In this document: positions 47,976 to 55,811 of the stretch, one piece after another
How positions within the stretch are numbered: position 1 is the first letter of the stretch
How the letters are laid out: every line of letters starts with the position of its first letter
DNA from: Pseudarthrobacter chlorophenolicus A6
GTDB lineage: Bacteria; Actinomycetota; Actinomycetes; Actinomycetales; Micrococcaceae
Direction of reading: 5' to 3'
Assembly: GCF_000022025.1 (NCBI RefSeq)
Contig: NC_011879.1
Location: forward strand, 62,001 to 126,000
Length of the DNA: 64,000 nt
The notes under the pieces: generated by a model
Told to the model about the DNA's origin: nothing
What the model saw: only the letters and a program-made list of their open reading frames with translations
Database searches by the model: none
Translations under genes and position numbers: made by a program

Positions 47976-48553
47976 CGCCCAAGCTGTACCTGAACATCCG
48001 GCCCGAGCAGGAGGACCTGATCGGGGCCCTGACCGAACGCTACGCTGCCCAAAGGATCCGGTTCCACACCAGCTTCAATGGGAGTGTCCCCGTCCAGGCG
48101 TGCGGCCGCATCGGTCGCCGCTTCTTCTACTTCCGGTTCCGAGGAGATGCCGCGTCCCTGACCATCGGCTCCGCAGACCACCGTGGGGCGTCCAGCCGGG
48201 CCAAGCACGCGCGCCGCAAGGCGCTGCGGGAACTGCGGAGAGACCAGCTCGACGACGGGTTCATGTCCTTCATTCGGAAGCGGGACCTGCGCCGGGACAC
48301 CTCCCTGGACCGGCACCCGTCACGGGCGGTCTGGTACGCCGTCATCAACGATGTCACCGGCGACCAATGGGCCGGCGACCTGGAACCAGAGGAATCAGCC
48401 GAACTGTTCGTCCGGCTCATGGACATGCTGCAGCCGGTCCCGAAGCGTAAGCCGGGGAACCGTTCGTTCGCGGCACTGCGCCGCGGGTCCTACACACCGC
48501 CGTCGAACTGGGAACAAGGCATCGTCCGCAAACCCTCCAAGAAGCGCCGGTAG
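47972..48553 (+). CDS. basic hypothetical protein
   Basis: A 193-residue basic protein from a GTG overlapping the previous stop. Many Arg/Lys residues (RIGRRFFYFRFRGD, then HRGASSRAKHARRKALRELRRDQL, and a KPSKKRR end), which fits nucleic acid binding. No recognised domain. Convergent with the DUF898 gene; the 32-nt gap between them holds nothing notable. Confidence 0.6.
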   Translation: MTPKLYLNIRPEQEDLIGALTERYAAQRIRFHTSFNGSVPVQACGRIGRRFFYFRFRGDAASLTIGSADHRGASSRAKHARRKALRELRRDQLDDGFMSFIRKRDLRRDTSLDRHPSRAVWYAVINDVTGDQWAGDLEPEESAELFVRLMDMLQPVPKRKPGNRSFAALRRGSYTPPSNWEQGIVRKPSKKRR

Positions 48554-48585
48554 ATTCCGCTTCGCGCGGCCTTAGTGACGCTCGC

Positions 48586-49005
48586 TTAGGCGAAGACGGT
48601 CTTCTCGATCTTCCACTGTGTCAGCCGCGGGTAGACCCAGAAGCTGTAGATGCCCAACGTTACGACGCACAGAAGGAACCACTTGATCCACAGCCCGAAG
48701 ATGCCCCAGCCGGTTCCGATGAACTGCAGCTGGCGGCCCTGGAAGTATGTGTTCTTGGCTCGCCAGCGTTCGACGAGAACGACAGCGAACGGGTAGCAGA
48801 ACCCGAGGGTGACAACCGTGATGAGGATGCCCAGGATCTGGGTGCCGAACCATGACCCGGCCCCTCCGCGGAACTGATAGATCTGGGAGCCGGGGACGTA
48901 TCCGGCGGGGACTGCCTGCGCGGCGTTGGGCTGGACCGGCACCATTGCCTGACCGTATGCCTGCGGCTGCCCGTTAGTGTTGAGCTGCTCGTTGTTTGTA
49001 CTCAT
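48586..49005 (-). CDS. DUF898-like membrane protein
   Basis: A 139-residue protein; ATG after TTTGGGGGAATCC. A Gln/Pro-rich N-terminus of about 45 residues is followed by QIYQFRGGAGSWFGTQILGILITVVTLGFCYPFAVVLVERWRAKNTYFQGRQLQFIGTG and a second pair of helices with TLGIYSFWVYPR: the hallmark of the DUF898/YjgN-type inner membrane proteins. Four hydrophobic segments; role unknown. No element promoter is seen. Confidence 0.7.
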   Translation of the reverse strand: MSTNNEQLNTNGQPQAYGQAMVPVQPNAAQAVPAGYVPGSQIYQFRGGAGSWFGTQILGILITVVTLGFCYPFAVVLVERWRAKNTYFQGRQLQFIGTGWGIFGLWIKWFLLCVVTLGIYSFWVYPRLTQWKIEKTVFA

Positions 49006-49120
49006 GGATTCCCCCAAAGTGTGATGCGACGCGTGAACAGATTGAACTGTAAAGCAATCCGGGGCCCGGCGCTTGAATCCGTCCAATAATGTCTTCGAGC
49101 CGAGCGGGAGTCCTCCGACT

Positions 49121-49150
49121 GGTGAGCCCCGAGGTGGCCGCCGCACACAT
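49121..49150 (+). promoter_or_regulatory. element promoter (GGTGAG-N14-CCGCACACAT)
   Basis: Perfect consensus, 7 nt before ATGACC at 49158. Confidence 0.7.
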
Positions 49151-49157
49151 GAGGCCC

Positions 49158-49547
49158 ATGACCTCACTTCGTGATGAAGCCCAGAACCCCAGCACTTCCC
49201 CCGAGCGCCTGCACGAGCTGATCAACCTGCCCGGTGACCGCGGCCAGCACGACTCGGACGCTGGTTGGTGCCGCGAGTACGTCGCAGCGAACCCGAGTGT
49301 TGCCCTGGCGACGCTGCAGGAGCTGGCTGCCGACATGGACGACGTCATGGCCCGGCGGAACGCCGTCAGCAACCCGGTCTTGGATGACCAGACACTGTGG
49401 ATGATGATCGAAGACAAGGACGACCTGACCGCAGACGCAGCACGGGAACGCCTCGGTCTGGCCCCGAAGCCGCGCCCGAACACCATCGCGCGGGGAGTCC
49501 GCATTCCGGTGATCGACCCGAAGACCGGACGGGTGATCAAGCCGTGA
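49158..49547 (+). CDS. leucine-rich-variant-like helical protein
   Basis: A 129-residue protein with a leaderless start 7 nt after the element. It shows short repeats of the leucine-rich-variant kind: AQNPSTSPERLHELIN, VAANPSVALATLQELA, VSNPVLDDQTLWMMI (asparagine-proline then a helix). These form small solenoids. The C-terminus is basic. Its stop overlaps a short 35-codon frame. Confidence 0.6.
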   Translation: MTSLRDEAQNPSTSPERLHELINLPGDRGQHDSDAGWCREYVAANPSVALATLQELAADMDDVMARRNAVSNPVLDDQTLWMMIEDKDDLTADAARERLGLAPKPRPNTIARGVRIPVIDPKTGRVIKP

Positions 49548-49651
49548 GCGGCGGGTCGTTCAACTACGTGAATCTCCGGCACCTCCAGAAAAGCCCTGTT
49601 GGTTGGCGTGCGACCAACTGTCGGTTGATAGCCTGTCCGCAGGCACAGTGA
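49544..49651 (+). CDS. short truncated-looking protein
   Basis: GTG overlapping the previous stop (GTGA) opens a 35-codon frame beginning VSGGSFNYVNLRHL, an N-terminus like that of several small mobile-element proteins (MSGGSYNY). It ends early, so it may be a remnant of a longer gene. Confidence 0.35.
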   Translation: MSGGSFNYVNLRHLQKSPVGWRATNCRLIACPQAQ

Positions 49652-49660
49652 GGAGTGAAG

Positions 49661-50254
49661 ATGGGGAACCCTTTCGATGATGCTTTCGAGTCGGTCGTCA
49701 AGGCCGAACAGGACGAGGTGCGGCACGCCAACATCAGGGAGACCATGGCGAGGCAACAAGCTGCACACGCAAGATCGATTGCGGAGCCCTATCTGCTTTC
49801 CATCGCCCCGGCCGCCACATCCAAGCTCACCTCATTGAGGGTCGAGCCAATTACCGTCAAGGGGGCGGGACGATTCAGCGCGTTGAGCCGGCGCAAGAGG
49901 TTCTGGCCCATCGGGGCAACGTTCAATGGCCCTGACGGGAAGATCTCGGGAATGCCGGGGAACATGCTCTGCCTGACGGAGGACGGGTTCTTCTCCAGGA
50001 ACCCGCGACTCGGTGGCCAGGAAGGCTTCGATGACCTCGTTGCGTCCGCTTACCTCATTCCTCCGTCAGCCGGGTACGGAAACGTCAAATATGAGACCCC
50101 TCTGTGCGTGGAGCAGGGCAGCGACCGTGTCTGCGTAGCTTTCCACGACTACGACGCTGCTGACGTGCAGGAATTCGCGCAATACGTGGCGAACCAAGTC
50201 GTCAAGCTTGAGCGCGCCGCACGCACGGGTCCTTTATGGGGTAGCGAATACTGA
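49661..50254 (+). CDS. hypothetical protein
   Basis: A 197-residue soluble protein; ATG after GTGAGGAGTGAAG. It starts helical (FDDAFESVVKAEQDEVRHANIRETMARQQAAHARSI) and goes on with strands (SLRVEPITVKGAG, RKRFWPIGATFNGPDGKISGMPG). Codon use is lower in GC than the neighbours, suggesting recent arrival. Function unknown. Confidence 0.6.
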   Translation: MGNPFDDAFESVVKAEQDEVRHANIRETMARQQAAHARSIAEPYLLSIAPAATSKLTSLRVEPITVKGAGRFSALSRRKRFWPIGATFNGPDGKISGMPGNMLCLTEDGFFSRNPRLGGQEGFDDLVASAYLIPPSAGYGNVKYETPLCVEQGSDRVCVAFHDYDAADVQEFAQYVANQVVKLERAARTGPLWGSEY

Positions 50255-50321
50255 ACCGACCCTTAGGACTTGCCGCCCAGCCAGCTCCAGTGCAGGAACC
50301 TCCTCCAGGAATCGGCCGCGC

Positions 50322-50351
50322 GGTGAGCGATTCGCCAGGCGTCGCACACAT
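50322..50351 (+). promoter_or_regulatory. element promoter (GGTGAG-N14-TCGCACACAT)
   Basis: Ends 8 nt before the ATG at 50360; one mismatch in the 10-mer. Confidence 0.65.
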
Positions 50352-50359
50352 ACAAGGGC

Positions 50360-50824
50360 ATGGAACCGTACCGCGTCATCACCGATTACAACGACTTCAT
50401 CTGGCTGCCCATCAACTCGCTTGTCTGCCCGGTCGGACAGCCCAGCCGGGCGTACCGCAAAGCCTGGTCCGACATCTTCACAACCTTTGAGTCCCCGTTG
50501 GAGACCGATGAACGGCAAACCTGGCAGATCCTGACCATGCACTGCTCCTCCGACAAGCCCGAAGTCTGGGTGCTGTGGGACGCCGGCGCCAAGAAGGACG
50601 CTCTGCCCAAGCACGGAGCCTTCGTCACCGTCATTCCGTCGCGGTCCCCGCGGCGCAAGGCGCACACCGGCATCGGATACGCAAAGTCCGCAATCACTGG
50701 CCGCCTCTATGGCGGAATCGCAAAAGAGGATATGTCCATCCTCCAGCTGGACCCGGCCACGAGCCAGTACGTCGTCCTTCACACCATCCCCAAGGGGACC
50801 CTCAAATCCCAGCTGCCCTGGTAG
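50360..50824 (+). CDS. MEPYR-family protein, first paralogue
   Basis: A 154-residue protein with a leaderless start 8 nt after the element. It starts MEPYRVITDYNDF and carries DSLVCP-like text (NSLVCPVGQPSRAYR); the next gene starts the same way. Beta-rich with a basic loop (SRSPRRKAHTGIG). Tandem duplicate of the following gene, function unknown. Confidence 0.65.
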   Translation: MEPYRVITDYNDFIWLPINSLVCPVGQPSRAYRKAWSDIFTTFESPLETDERQTWQILTMHCSSDKPEVWVLWDAGAKKDALPKHGAFVTVIPSRSPRRKAHTGIGYAKSAITGRLYGGIAKEDMSILQLDPATSQYVVLHTIPKGTLKSQLPW

Positions 50825-50837
50825 CGGAAAGAAAACC

Positions 50838-51350
50838 ATGGAACCGTACCGTATTGTCCGCTCCGAGGCAGAGCTCGAAGCAGTCGCCACCGACTCCCTC
50901 GTCTGCCCGGCCTACTATCTGGGCAGCATCTACGAGAAGTCGGCACCGAACGAGTGGGTCGAACCAGGCTCCGAGGAGACGATTCCGACCGCCGCCGTGT
51001 GGGAGGTCATGACCGGCTCCTACGACGGTCTCGTTATGGACGAGGACCGTGAGGTGTGGGTCCTTATCGATGCCGACGCGCCGAAGCTTATCCGTCCGCC
51101 CCGATCCGAGAAGTCCCCGGACTATGCCACCCGTGTTCAGCTGCGCACCGCAGAGTTCATGACGCACCACACCCTCGCAGAAGCACAGAAGGCCATTGAG
51201 GACGCGACCGGGGACGGGGTCACCGTCGGACACACCAACATCTGGAAACGCCCCCGTGACAGCTACGAGTACCGTTCGATCGTGCACATCAAGGCGGGCA
51301 CAGCCGCTGCGGATTTTCCCTGGAAGTCGAACTCCTTCGCTACGATGTGA
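50838..51350 (+). CDS. MEPYR-family protein, second paralogue
   Basis: A 170-residue protein; ATG after GCGGAAAGAAAACC. MEPYRIVRSEAELEAVATDSLVCPAYYLG matches the start of the preceding gene, as do DREVWVLIDADA (there PEVWVLWDAGA) and the TIPKG/HIKAG end, so the two arose by tandem duplication and then diverged. Function unknown. Confidence 0.65.
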   Translation: MEPYRIVRSEAELEAVATDSLVCPAYYLGSIYEKSAPNEWVEPGSEETIPTAAVWEVMTGSYDGLVMDEDREVWVLIDADAPKLIRPPRSEKSPDYATRVQLRTAEFMTHHTLAEAQKAIEDATGDGVTVGHTNIWKRPRDSYEYRSIVHIKAGTAAADFPWKSNSFATM

Positions 51351-51388
51351 GCCACAGCTACCGCTGTGCCAGGAGACGGAGGACTGCC

Positions 51389-51640
51389 ATGACGCACTGC
51401 CCCGATGAAGTGATCCGCTACAGCCGCGACGACCTGCTTCAAGCCTTGGCCCAGGCTCTCGGAACCAGCCCCGGCGATGACCGGATCGTTGACGCCTATG
51501 ACCAGATCATCAGCGAGTGGTCCCTGTCTGCCGACGACCCGGACGCGGAGTACGCCAGGTTCTTCAGCGAAGGCCCCGTAGCCACACGGATCGACCTCAT
51601 CGCTGCCCAGCAATGGGCTGAGGGACGCGTCCTGATCTAG
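51389..51640 (+). CDS. small acidic hypothetical protein
   Basis: An 83-residue protein, ATG after AGGAGACGGAGG, helical and acidic (SRDDLLQALAQALGTSPGDDRIVDAYDQIISEW). No family recognised. Confidence 0.55.
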   Translation: MTHCPDEVIRYSRDDLLQALAQALGTSPGDDRIVDAYDQIISEWSLSADDPDAEYARFFSEGPVATRIDLIAAQQWAEGRVLI

Positions 51641-51715
51641 GCGCCGGCGGCCGTGAAAACTGTAGCCAAAATCACCGCGCAAAACGGCCGAAATGTAACC
51701 CTGTAGACGCTTTGT

Positions 51716-51723
51716 CGGCGCAT
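51716..51723 (+). promoter_or_regulatory. second-class element CGGCGCAT
   Basis: Ten nt before ATGACC at 51734; the same arrangement as the copy at 54256. Confidence 0.4.
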
Positions 51724-51733
51724 GTTTATAGGT

Positions 51734-52009
51734 ATGACCCCACGCTCTGATCACAGCTACTTCCTGCCCCGGTACGGGCTGGCTTTCGAGGCCTCTTGGC
51801 CGCGTCAGTCGAGGAAGGGCAGTGACCGGTTCCGCGCCTGGATTCACGACCTGTTCATGGGCGGACCGACCCCTGGAAGCCCCGAGCACACCGTGAGCCA
51901 GAACGCCTTCGTCGCCGCCGTCGAACTGCTTGAGGCTGAGGACATCGGCGCCGCAACGATGGCCTTTACCGACCTCGGATACGACGTCACCGTGCACGCG
52001 CTGCGATGA
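51734..52009 (+). CDS. paired small protein, first copy
   Basis: A 91-residue protein started at ATGACC; an ATG four codons earlier (51722) lies within the element. MTPRSDHSYFLPRYG...GSPEHTVSQNAFVAAVELLEAEDIGAATMAFTDLGYDVTVHALR matches the gene at 54274 throughout (TPGTQHSYYLTQ...AFDEAVKVLDKQDIELAIEAFTGLGYEVTVRTLR). Function unknown. Confidence 0.6.
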   Translation: MTPRSDHSYFLPRYGLAFEASWPRQSRKGSDRFRAWIHDLFMGGPTPGSPEHTVSQNAFVAAVELLEAEDIGAATMAFTDLGYDVTVHALR

Positions 52010-52034
52010 GGGGTGTGCTGGTTGCCGCACACAT
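52005..52034 (+). promoter_or_regulatory. element promoter (GATGAG-N14-CCGCACACAT)
   Basis: Overlaps the end of the preceding gene; 33 nt before the ATG at 52068, whose leader has AAGGAGC. Confidence 0.6.
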
Positions 52035-52067
52035 GCGGATGAACCAGACACTGAAGGAGCAGTACCG

Positions 52068-52424
52068 ATGTCCCCGTCCCAGTTCACACCTGTCACCCCC
52101 GGCCGCCTCAACAAGCCGGCCTGGCACCGCAGCAACGTCGCTGAATTCGGGCCTGTGCGGAAAGAACCCGGCGAGTACGGCTCCCTCACCACCTACGACG
52201 TCTACCTGAACCGCCAGCACATCGGTTCGGTCACCGGCACACCCAAGACCCGCCCCGAGCGTCGCGGCTCTGACATCCTCGTCCCCGACGGCACCCTGCG
52301 CCTCTGGGCACCCGACCATCTGGCGCCCGGAGTCACCCAGCACGGAACCACCCGCTTTGAAGCCGTTGACGCCCTGGTCCGCACCCACCTTACGGAAATC
52401 CAGCAGCACCCGATTGCGGCCTGA
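52068..52424 (+). CDS. hypothetical protein
   Basis: A 118-residue protein, ATG after AAGGAGCAGTACCG. It is beta-rich and polar (EYGSLTTYDVYLNRQHIGSVTGT, then GTLRLWAPDHLAPGVTQHGTTRFEAVDALVRTHL), like a small double-psi or strand-swapped domain. No family recognised. Confidence 0.55.
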   Translation: MSPSQFTPVTPGRLNKPAWHRSNVAEFGPVRKEPGEYGSLTTYDVYLNRQHIGSVTGTPKTRPERRGSDILVPDGTLRLWAPDHLAPGVTQHGTTRFEAVDALVRTHLTEIQQHPIAA

Positions 52425-52429
52425 CCGTC

Positions 52430-52459
52430 GGGGAGCTTCCCGGCACCCTCCGCACACAT
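52430..52459 (+). promoter_or_regulatory. element promoter (GGGGAG-N14-CCGCACACAT)
   Basis: Located 40 nt before the ATG at 52500, with GAAGGAAC as ribosome site. Confidence 0.6.
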
Positions 52460-52499
52460 AACGCTCATAGGCCCCTGTCGCGATTTTCGAAGGAACACC

Positions 52500-53360
52500 A
52501 TGAGCACCAAAATCTACAACGGCTTCCGCCTCGCCGAAGGCACCGACCTGGACGCTTTCAAGAGCAAGGTCCGTGACGTCATCGACCCGCTCCGCGACCA
52601 GGAGGACATCAAGCTCCTCGCCATTGAGACGGCCAAGTACGTGGACAGCCGCTGGCTTGCCGGGGACCCGATTCTGCCCGGCACCGCCGCGGCCGCCTAC
52701 GCCCAGTGGGCTGAGGCCCAGTCCAAGATGAGCGTCTACGACTACGACCATGATCTGAACCGGTTCGAACTCAGCATCGGTACCGACCCCGGCACAGGCA
52801 GCATTATGATCATCGCCCGTGCCGAAAACCACGTCCTGTTGGACGCCTTCGAGGCGCTGCCCGAGGTCGAGGAATACGGCTACTGGGACAACAACGACTC
52901 TTACCCGGAGGGCGTCACCCGCGCCGACTGGAAGATCCGGGAAGCCGCCTGGGACCGGACACTCCCCGGCCCCCGGTTCTCCGACAGCATGGACACCTGG
53001 GTCTTGCGCGACACCGTGGAGATCCGGGAAGAGCAGCGGTCCGTGGAAAGCTTCCTGCCGCACATCCCGGATTCGGAAGACCGTGCCCGCAGCGCCGGGC
53101 TCGACGCCTACGGTGACTACCTGTTCCGGGACCAGGGCATCGAGGTCATGAAGGCCGTCAACCATGTCGTCTTCGGCCGCGGCGTCAGCGTCCGGCCAGT
53201 TATTGACACCATCGCCTCCTACCTGCCAGCGCTGACCGTGGAGCTGCTCACCGAAGGCTCCCACGGCGCCGTCATCGCTGAAGGCTACCGGGGCGCGGTG
53301 AAAGCCGCCTGCGCAGCCCTGTATGAACAGGACAAGAGCGAACTGGCGAGGAAAGACTGA
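52500..53360 (+). CDS. MSTKI-family protein, first paralogue
   Basis: A 286-residue protein; ATG after GAAGGAACACC. MSTKIYNGFRLAEGTDLDAF matches the start of the next gene and, as I recall, a hypothetical family of actinobacterial phages and plasmids. Acidic, alpha/beta, without membrane segments. The stop overlaps the next ATG. Function unknown. Confidence 0.7.
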   Translation: MSTKIYNGFRLAEGTDLDAFKSKVRDVIDPLRDQEDIKLLAIETAKYVDSRWLAGDPILPGTAAAAYAQWAEAQSKMSVYDYDHDLNRFELSIGTDPGTGSIMIIARAENHVLLDAFEALPEVEEYGYWDNNDSYPEGVTRADWKIREAAWDRTLPGPRFSDSMDTWVLRDTVEIREEQRSVESFLPHIPDSEDRARSAGLDAYGDYLFRDQGIEVMKAVNHVVFGRGVSVRPVIDTIASYLPALTVELLTEGSHGAVIAEGYRGAVKAACAALYEQDKSELARKD

Positions 53361-54250
53361 TGTCGACGAAGATCCATAACGGCTACCGGCTTGCCGCCGG
53401 CACGAACCTTTTCGAGTTCACCAAGCAAGTCCGGGACCTGATCGACCCCATCCGGGACGACGCCGATGCTGCCCTGCTGGCCCGGGTCTTCACCAACGCC
53501 GTGGACAGCTGCTGGCTCAAAGGCGAGACCGTGCCGCCAATGTTCGCATTCACCGCCTTCAGCAGGTGGGAAGACGAGCAGAAGAAGCTTGAGGACACTG
53601 ACCGGGCCAAGAACCCGAACCGCTTCGAACTCTGCCTGGGTGAGGACTCTGGGACTGGCCGTATTCTGGTCCGGCTGTACACCGAACAGGCCGCCATGCG
53701 CGACGCCTTCGAAGCCATGGACGAGGTAGAGCCCTACTCCTACTGGAACTACTCCGACACACCCCAGAGCGTTACTGAAGAAGAGTGGGCCGAACGGTGT
53801 GGCGCCTGGGAACGGGTCATGCCCGACTACGCCGCTCCAGTCGAGAGCATGCTGACCTTCGTCCTGCGCGGAGACAGCAACCCGGGAACCATGATGCTCT
53901 GCACTCTGGACGGCGGCGCTGAAGGGCCGGTACTGAGCCGGGTTCCCGCCCGCCCTGAGCGGGCAGCGAACATTGCACGGACCCGCTACCTTCATCACCT
54001 CGTCACGGTCCAGGGCGTCGATCCAATGGCCGCGTTCCGGCATGCGCTGACAGCGCGCGTCGCGGGACTGCTGAAAGACATCGGCGGCATCGTTGAACCT
54101 CACCTGTGGAACATCAGCCGGGAACTGCTCCACGAGGGGGACGCAGAGCGCACCTCTGACCCGCAGCTCCTGGCAGCTGTCCAGGAGGCCTGTGTAGCGC
54201 TTTACGAGGCGGAGAAGGCCAACCTTCCCGCTCACTCCGGCGGCCAATGA
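53360..54250 (+). CDS. MSTKI-family protein, second paralogue
   Basis: A 296-residue protein whose ATG overlaps the preceding TGA. MSTKIHNGYRLAAGTNLFEFTKQVRDLIDPIRD parallels the first copy, as do NRFELCLGEDSGTGRILV and the end AVQEACVALYEAEKANL. The two probably work together or form a heteromer. Function unknown. Confidence 0.7.
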   Translation: MSTKIHNGYRLAAGTNLFEFTKQVRDLIDPIRDDADAALLARVFTNAVDSCWLKGETVPPMFAFTAFSRWEDEQKKLEDTDRAKNPNRFELCLGEDSGTGRILVRLYTEQAAMRDAFEAMDEVEPYSYWNYSDTPQSVTEEEWAERCGAWERVMPDYAAPVESMLTFVLRGDSNPGTMMLCTLDGGAEGPVLSRVPARPERAANIARTRYLHHLVTVQGVDPMAAFRHALTARVAGLLKDIGGIVEPHLWNISRELLHEGDAERTSDPQLLAAVQEACVALYEAEKANLPAHSGGQ

Positions 54251-54255
54251 GGCGT

Positions 54256-54263
54256 CGACGCAT
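54256..54263 (+). promoter_or_regulatory. second-class element CGACGCAT
   Basis: Ten nt before ATGACC at 54274. Confidence 0.4.
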
Positions 54264-54273
54264 GTTCATCGTT

Positions 54274-54549
54274 ATGACCCCCGGAACACAGCACAGCTAC
54301 TACCTGACCCAGAAGAAGCGCGTCATCGACCTGACATGGCCGCCGCCGCCCAGGAAGACCCGGCCCGACTTGAAAGGGGGGCTGCTGCGCCTGCTGCACG
54401 GCAGCCCGTCCCCCCACTCTCCGCAGCACAACGTGGACCCGGCAGCTTTCGATGAGGCCGTGAAGGTCCTGGACAAACAGGACATCGAATTGGCCATCGA
54501 GGCGTTCACCGGCCTGGGCTACGAAGTCACCGTCAGGACGCTGCGATGA
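54274..54549 (+). CDS. paired small protein, second copy
   Basis: A 91-residue homologue of the gene at 51734, same start context and length. Its tail FDEAVKVLDKQDIELAIEAFTGLGYEVTVRTLR is the conserved helix-strand module. Its stop overlaps the next gene (ATGA). Confidence 0.6.
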   Translation: MTPGTQHSYYLTQKKRVIDLTWPPPPRKTRPDLKGGLLRLLHGSPSPHSPQHNVDPAAFDEAVKVLDKQDIELAIEAFTGLGYEVTVRTLR

Positions 54550-54965
54550 CGAAGGGCGGATTCACAGCGCACCTCGCGTCCATGAAGGCGGCATCTACGC
54601 CAGTCGCGGTCCCCGAGAACTCCACGGACCACCTGCGGCTCATGGCCTCCAGCAGCGACGTCCTGCTCGGCCATCGGGACAAAATCACCGCCGGGGTGCC
54701 CGGATGCAGCTGCGGGACCACTTACCCGGAAGACTCCTTCAGCTACTTCCCGATCCTGCACGCCCAGCACATGGCTGAGGAGGTCGTGTCGCACGTCCTG
54801 AATGCCGCCGTCACCGCCGTCCGCACCGACCAAGAACACTACGCCGGCCACCCGGCCCGCTGGCGTCCCGAAGGGCACGACAGCAACGCCGCGATCGAAG
54901 CAATTACCAACATGGCCGCCCGAGAAAAGGGTCCGGCCCGAACGAAAGACGCCGCCACCGTATGA
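54546..54965 (+). CDS. hypothetical protein with CxC motif
   Basis: A 139-residue protein overlapping the previous stop. The centre CSCGTTYPEDSFSYFPILHAQHMAEEVVSHVL resembles actinobacterial and phage proteins with a C-x-C, His pattern, possibly binding one metal ion. The stop overlaps the next ATG. Confidence 0.6.
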   Translation: MTKGGFTAHLASMKAASTPVAVPENSTDHLRLMASSSDVLLGHRDKITAGVPGCSCGTTYPEDSFSYFPILHAQHMAEEVVSHVLNAAVTAVRTDQEHYAGHPARWRPEGHDSNAAIEAITNMAAREKGPARTKDAATV

Positions 54966-55378
54966 GCACACAGCTGCCCCCAGCCCCCGACCTGCGATCC
55001 GGCATCAACGCCGTCACCTTCTTCGCCTTTGCCATGTTCGGCATTCGCCTCTGGTACGGACTGGACCCACAGCCGGACCCCATCGCCGACGCCATTGAGC
55101 GCGCAAGCTACGAGAACATGGAAGCGTACGTCGTGGCACTGTGCGTCGCCCTGTTCGGGCTCTGGGTGATCCTTCGCTACATGATCGGAGCCATCATCAA
55201 CGGGCTCGCCTCCCAGGCCGGCGCATCTGTGTCATGGCTGTGCATCCTCACCGCGGCACTCCTGGTCGGCGCCGTGCTGACGCCATACACGGCCGGGCTG
55301 GCCGGGGCCGCGGTTATCGCCGCCTTCGTAACCAACTGGGCGGTAGAAGCGATCAGGCTGCGGCGCGCCGCCGGGTGA
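54962..55378 (+). CDS. membrane protein, four segments
   Basis: A 138-residue protein coupled to the previous gene (ATGA). Hydrophobic segments at about residues 15-33, 57-75, 82-108 and 112-130. It could anchor the preceding soluble protein; that is inference from coupling. No family recognised. Confidence 0.65.
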   Translation: MSTQLPPAPDLRSGINAVTFFAFAMFGIRLWYGLDPQPDPIADAIERASYENMEAYVVALCVALFGLWVILRYMIGAIINGLASQAGASVSWLCILTAALLVGAVLTPYTAGLAGAAVIAAFVTNWAVEAIRLRRAAG

Positions 55379-55403
55379 GAGGCGGCCTTCCTGCCGCACA
55401 CAT
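55374..55403 (+). promoter_or_regulatory. element promoter (GGTGAG-N14-CCGCACACAT)
   Basis: Perfect consensus overlapping the stop of the membrane gene; 7 nt before ATGACT at 55411. Confidence 0.7.
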
Positions 55404-55410
55404 GCACTCC

Positions 55411-55770
55411 ATGACTACTGATACCTTGACGAAGCCGCTGACCAGGCTGGCCGTGGAACTGAACACACACCTGGAAACCCAGGCTCCCGAACGGACGCTG
55501 AGCCTCCTTGACCGGTGCGACCGCTGCAGCCAGCTTGCGCAGTCATCCTTCGTCTTCAAGATCGAGGCCTGTGCCGAGGGAAGCGGCCGTACTGAGACCG
55601 ACGTCCTGCTGTGCGGCCACCACGCCCGCATTCACCTGCCCGCGCTGCTTGCCAAGACTCCCGTCTCCTACTGGATCGAACCTCAGGAGCTGCTGAGTAT
55701 CCGGGGAGTGAAGGTGCAGGCGGCCAGTGACGCCAAGGCCGGTGACGGGCTCACCGACGCCTCCCGCTAA
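55411..55770 (+). CDS. DUF7455-like zinc-ribbon protein
   Basis: A 119-residue protein with a leaderless start 7 nt after the element. CDRCSQLAQSSFVFKI...DVLLCGHHARIHLPALL is the CxxC...CGHH pattern of small actinobacterial zinc-ribbon proteins of the DUF7455 type. The role is unknown; nucleic acid or protein binding is likely. Confidence 0.7.
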   Translation: MTTDTLTKPLTRLAVELNTHLETQAPERTLSLLDRCDRCSQLAQSSFVFKIEACAEGSGRTETDVLLCGHHARIHLPALLAKTPVSYWIEPQELLSIRGVKVQAASDAKAGDGLTDASR

Positions 55771-55811
55771 AGGAAGCCCGCGCACGACACAACCGGGAAG
55801 CCCTGACCGTC

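Noticed and set aside
51987..53264. 425-codon minus-strand frame opposite the MSTKI paralogues
   Set aside because: The plus-strand genes are supported by paralogy, ribosome sites and element promoters.
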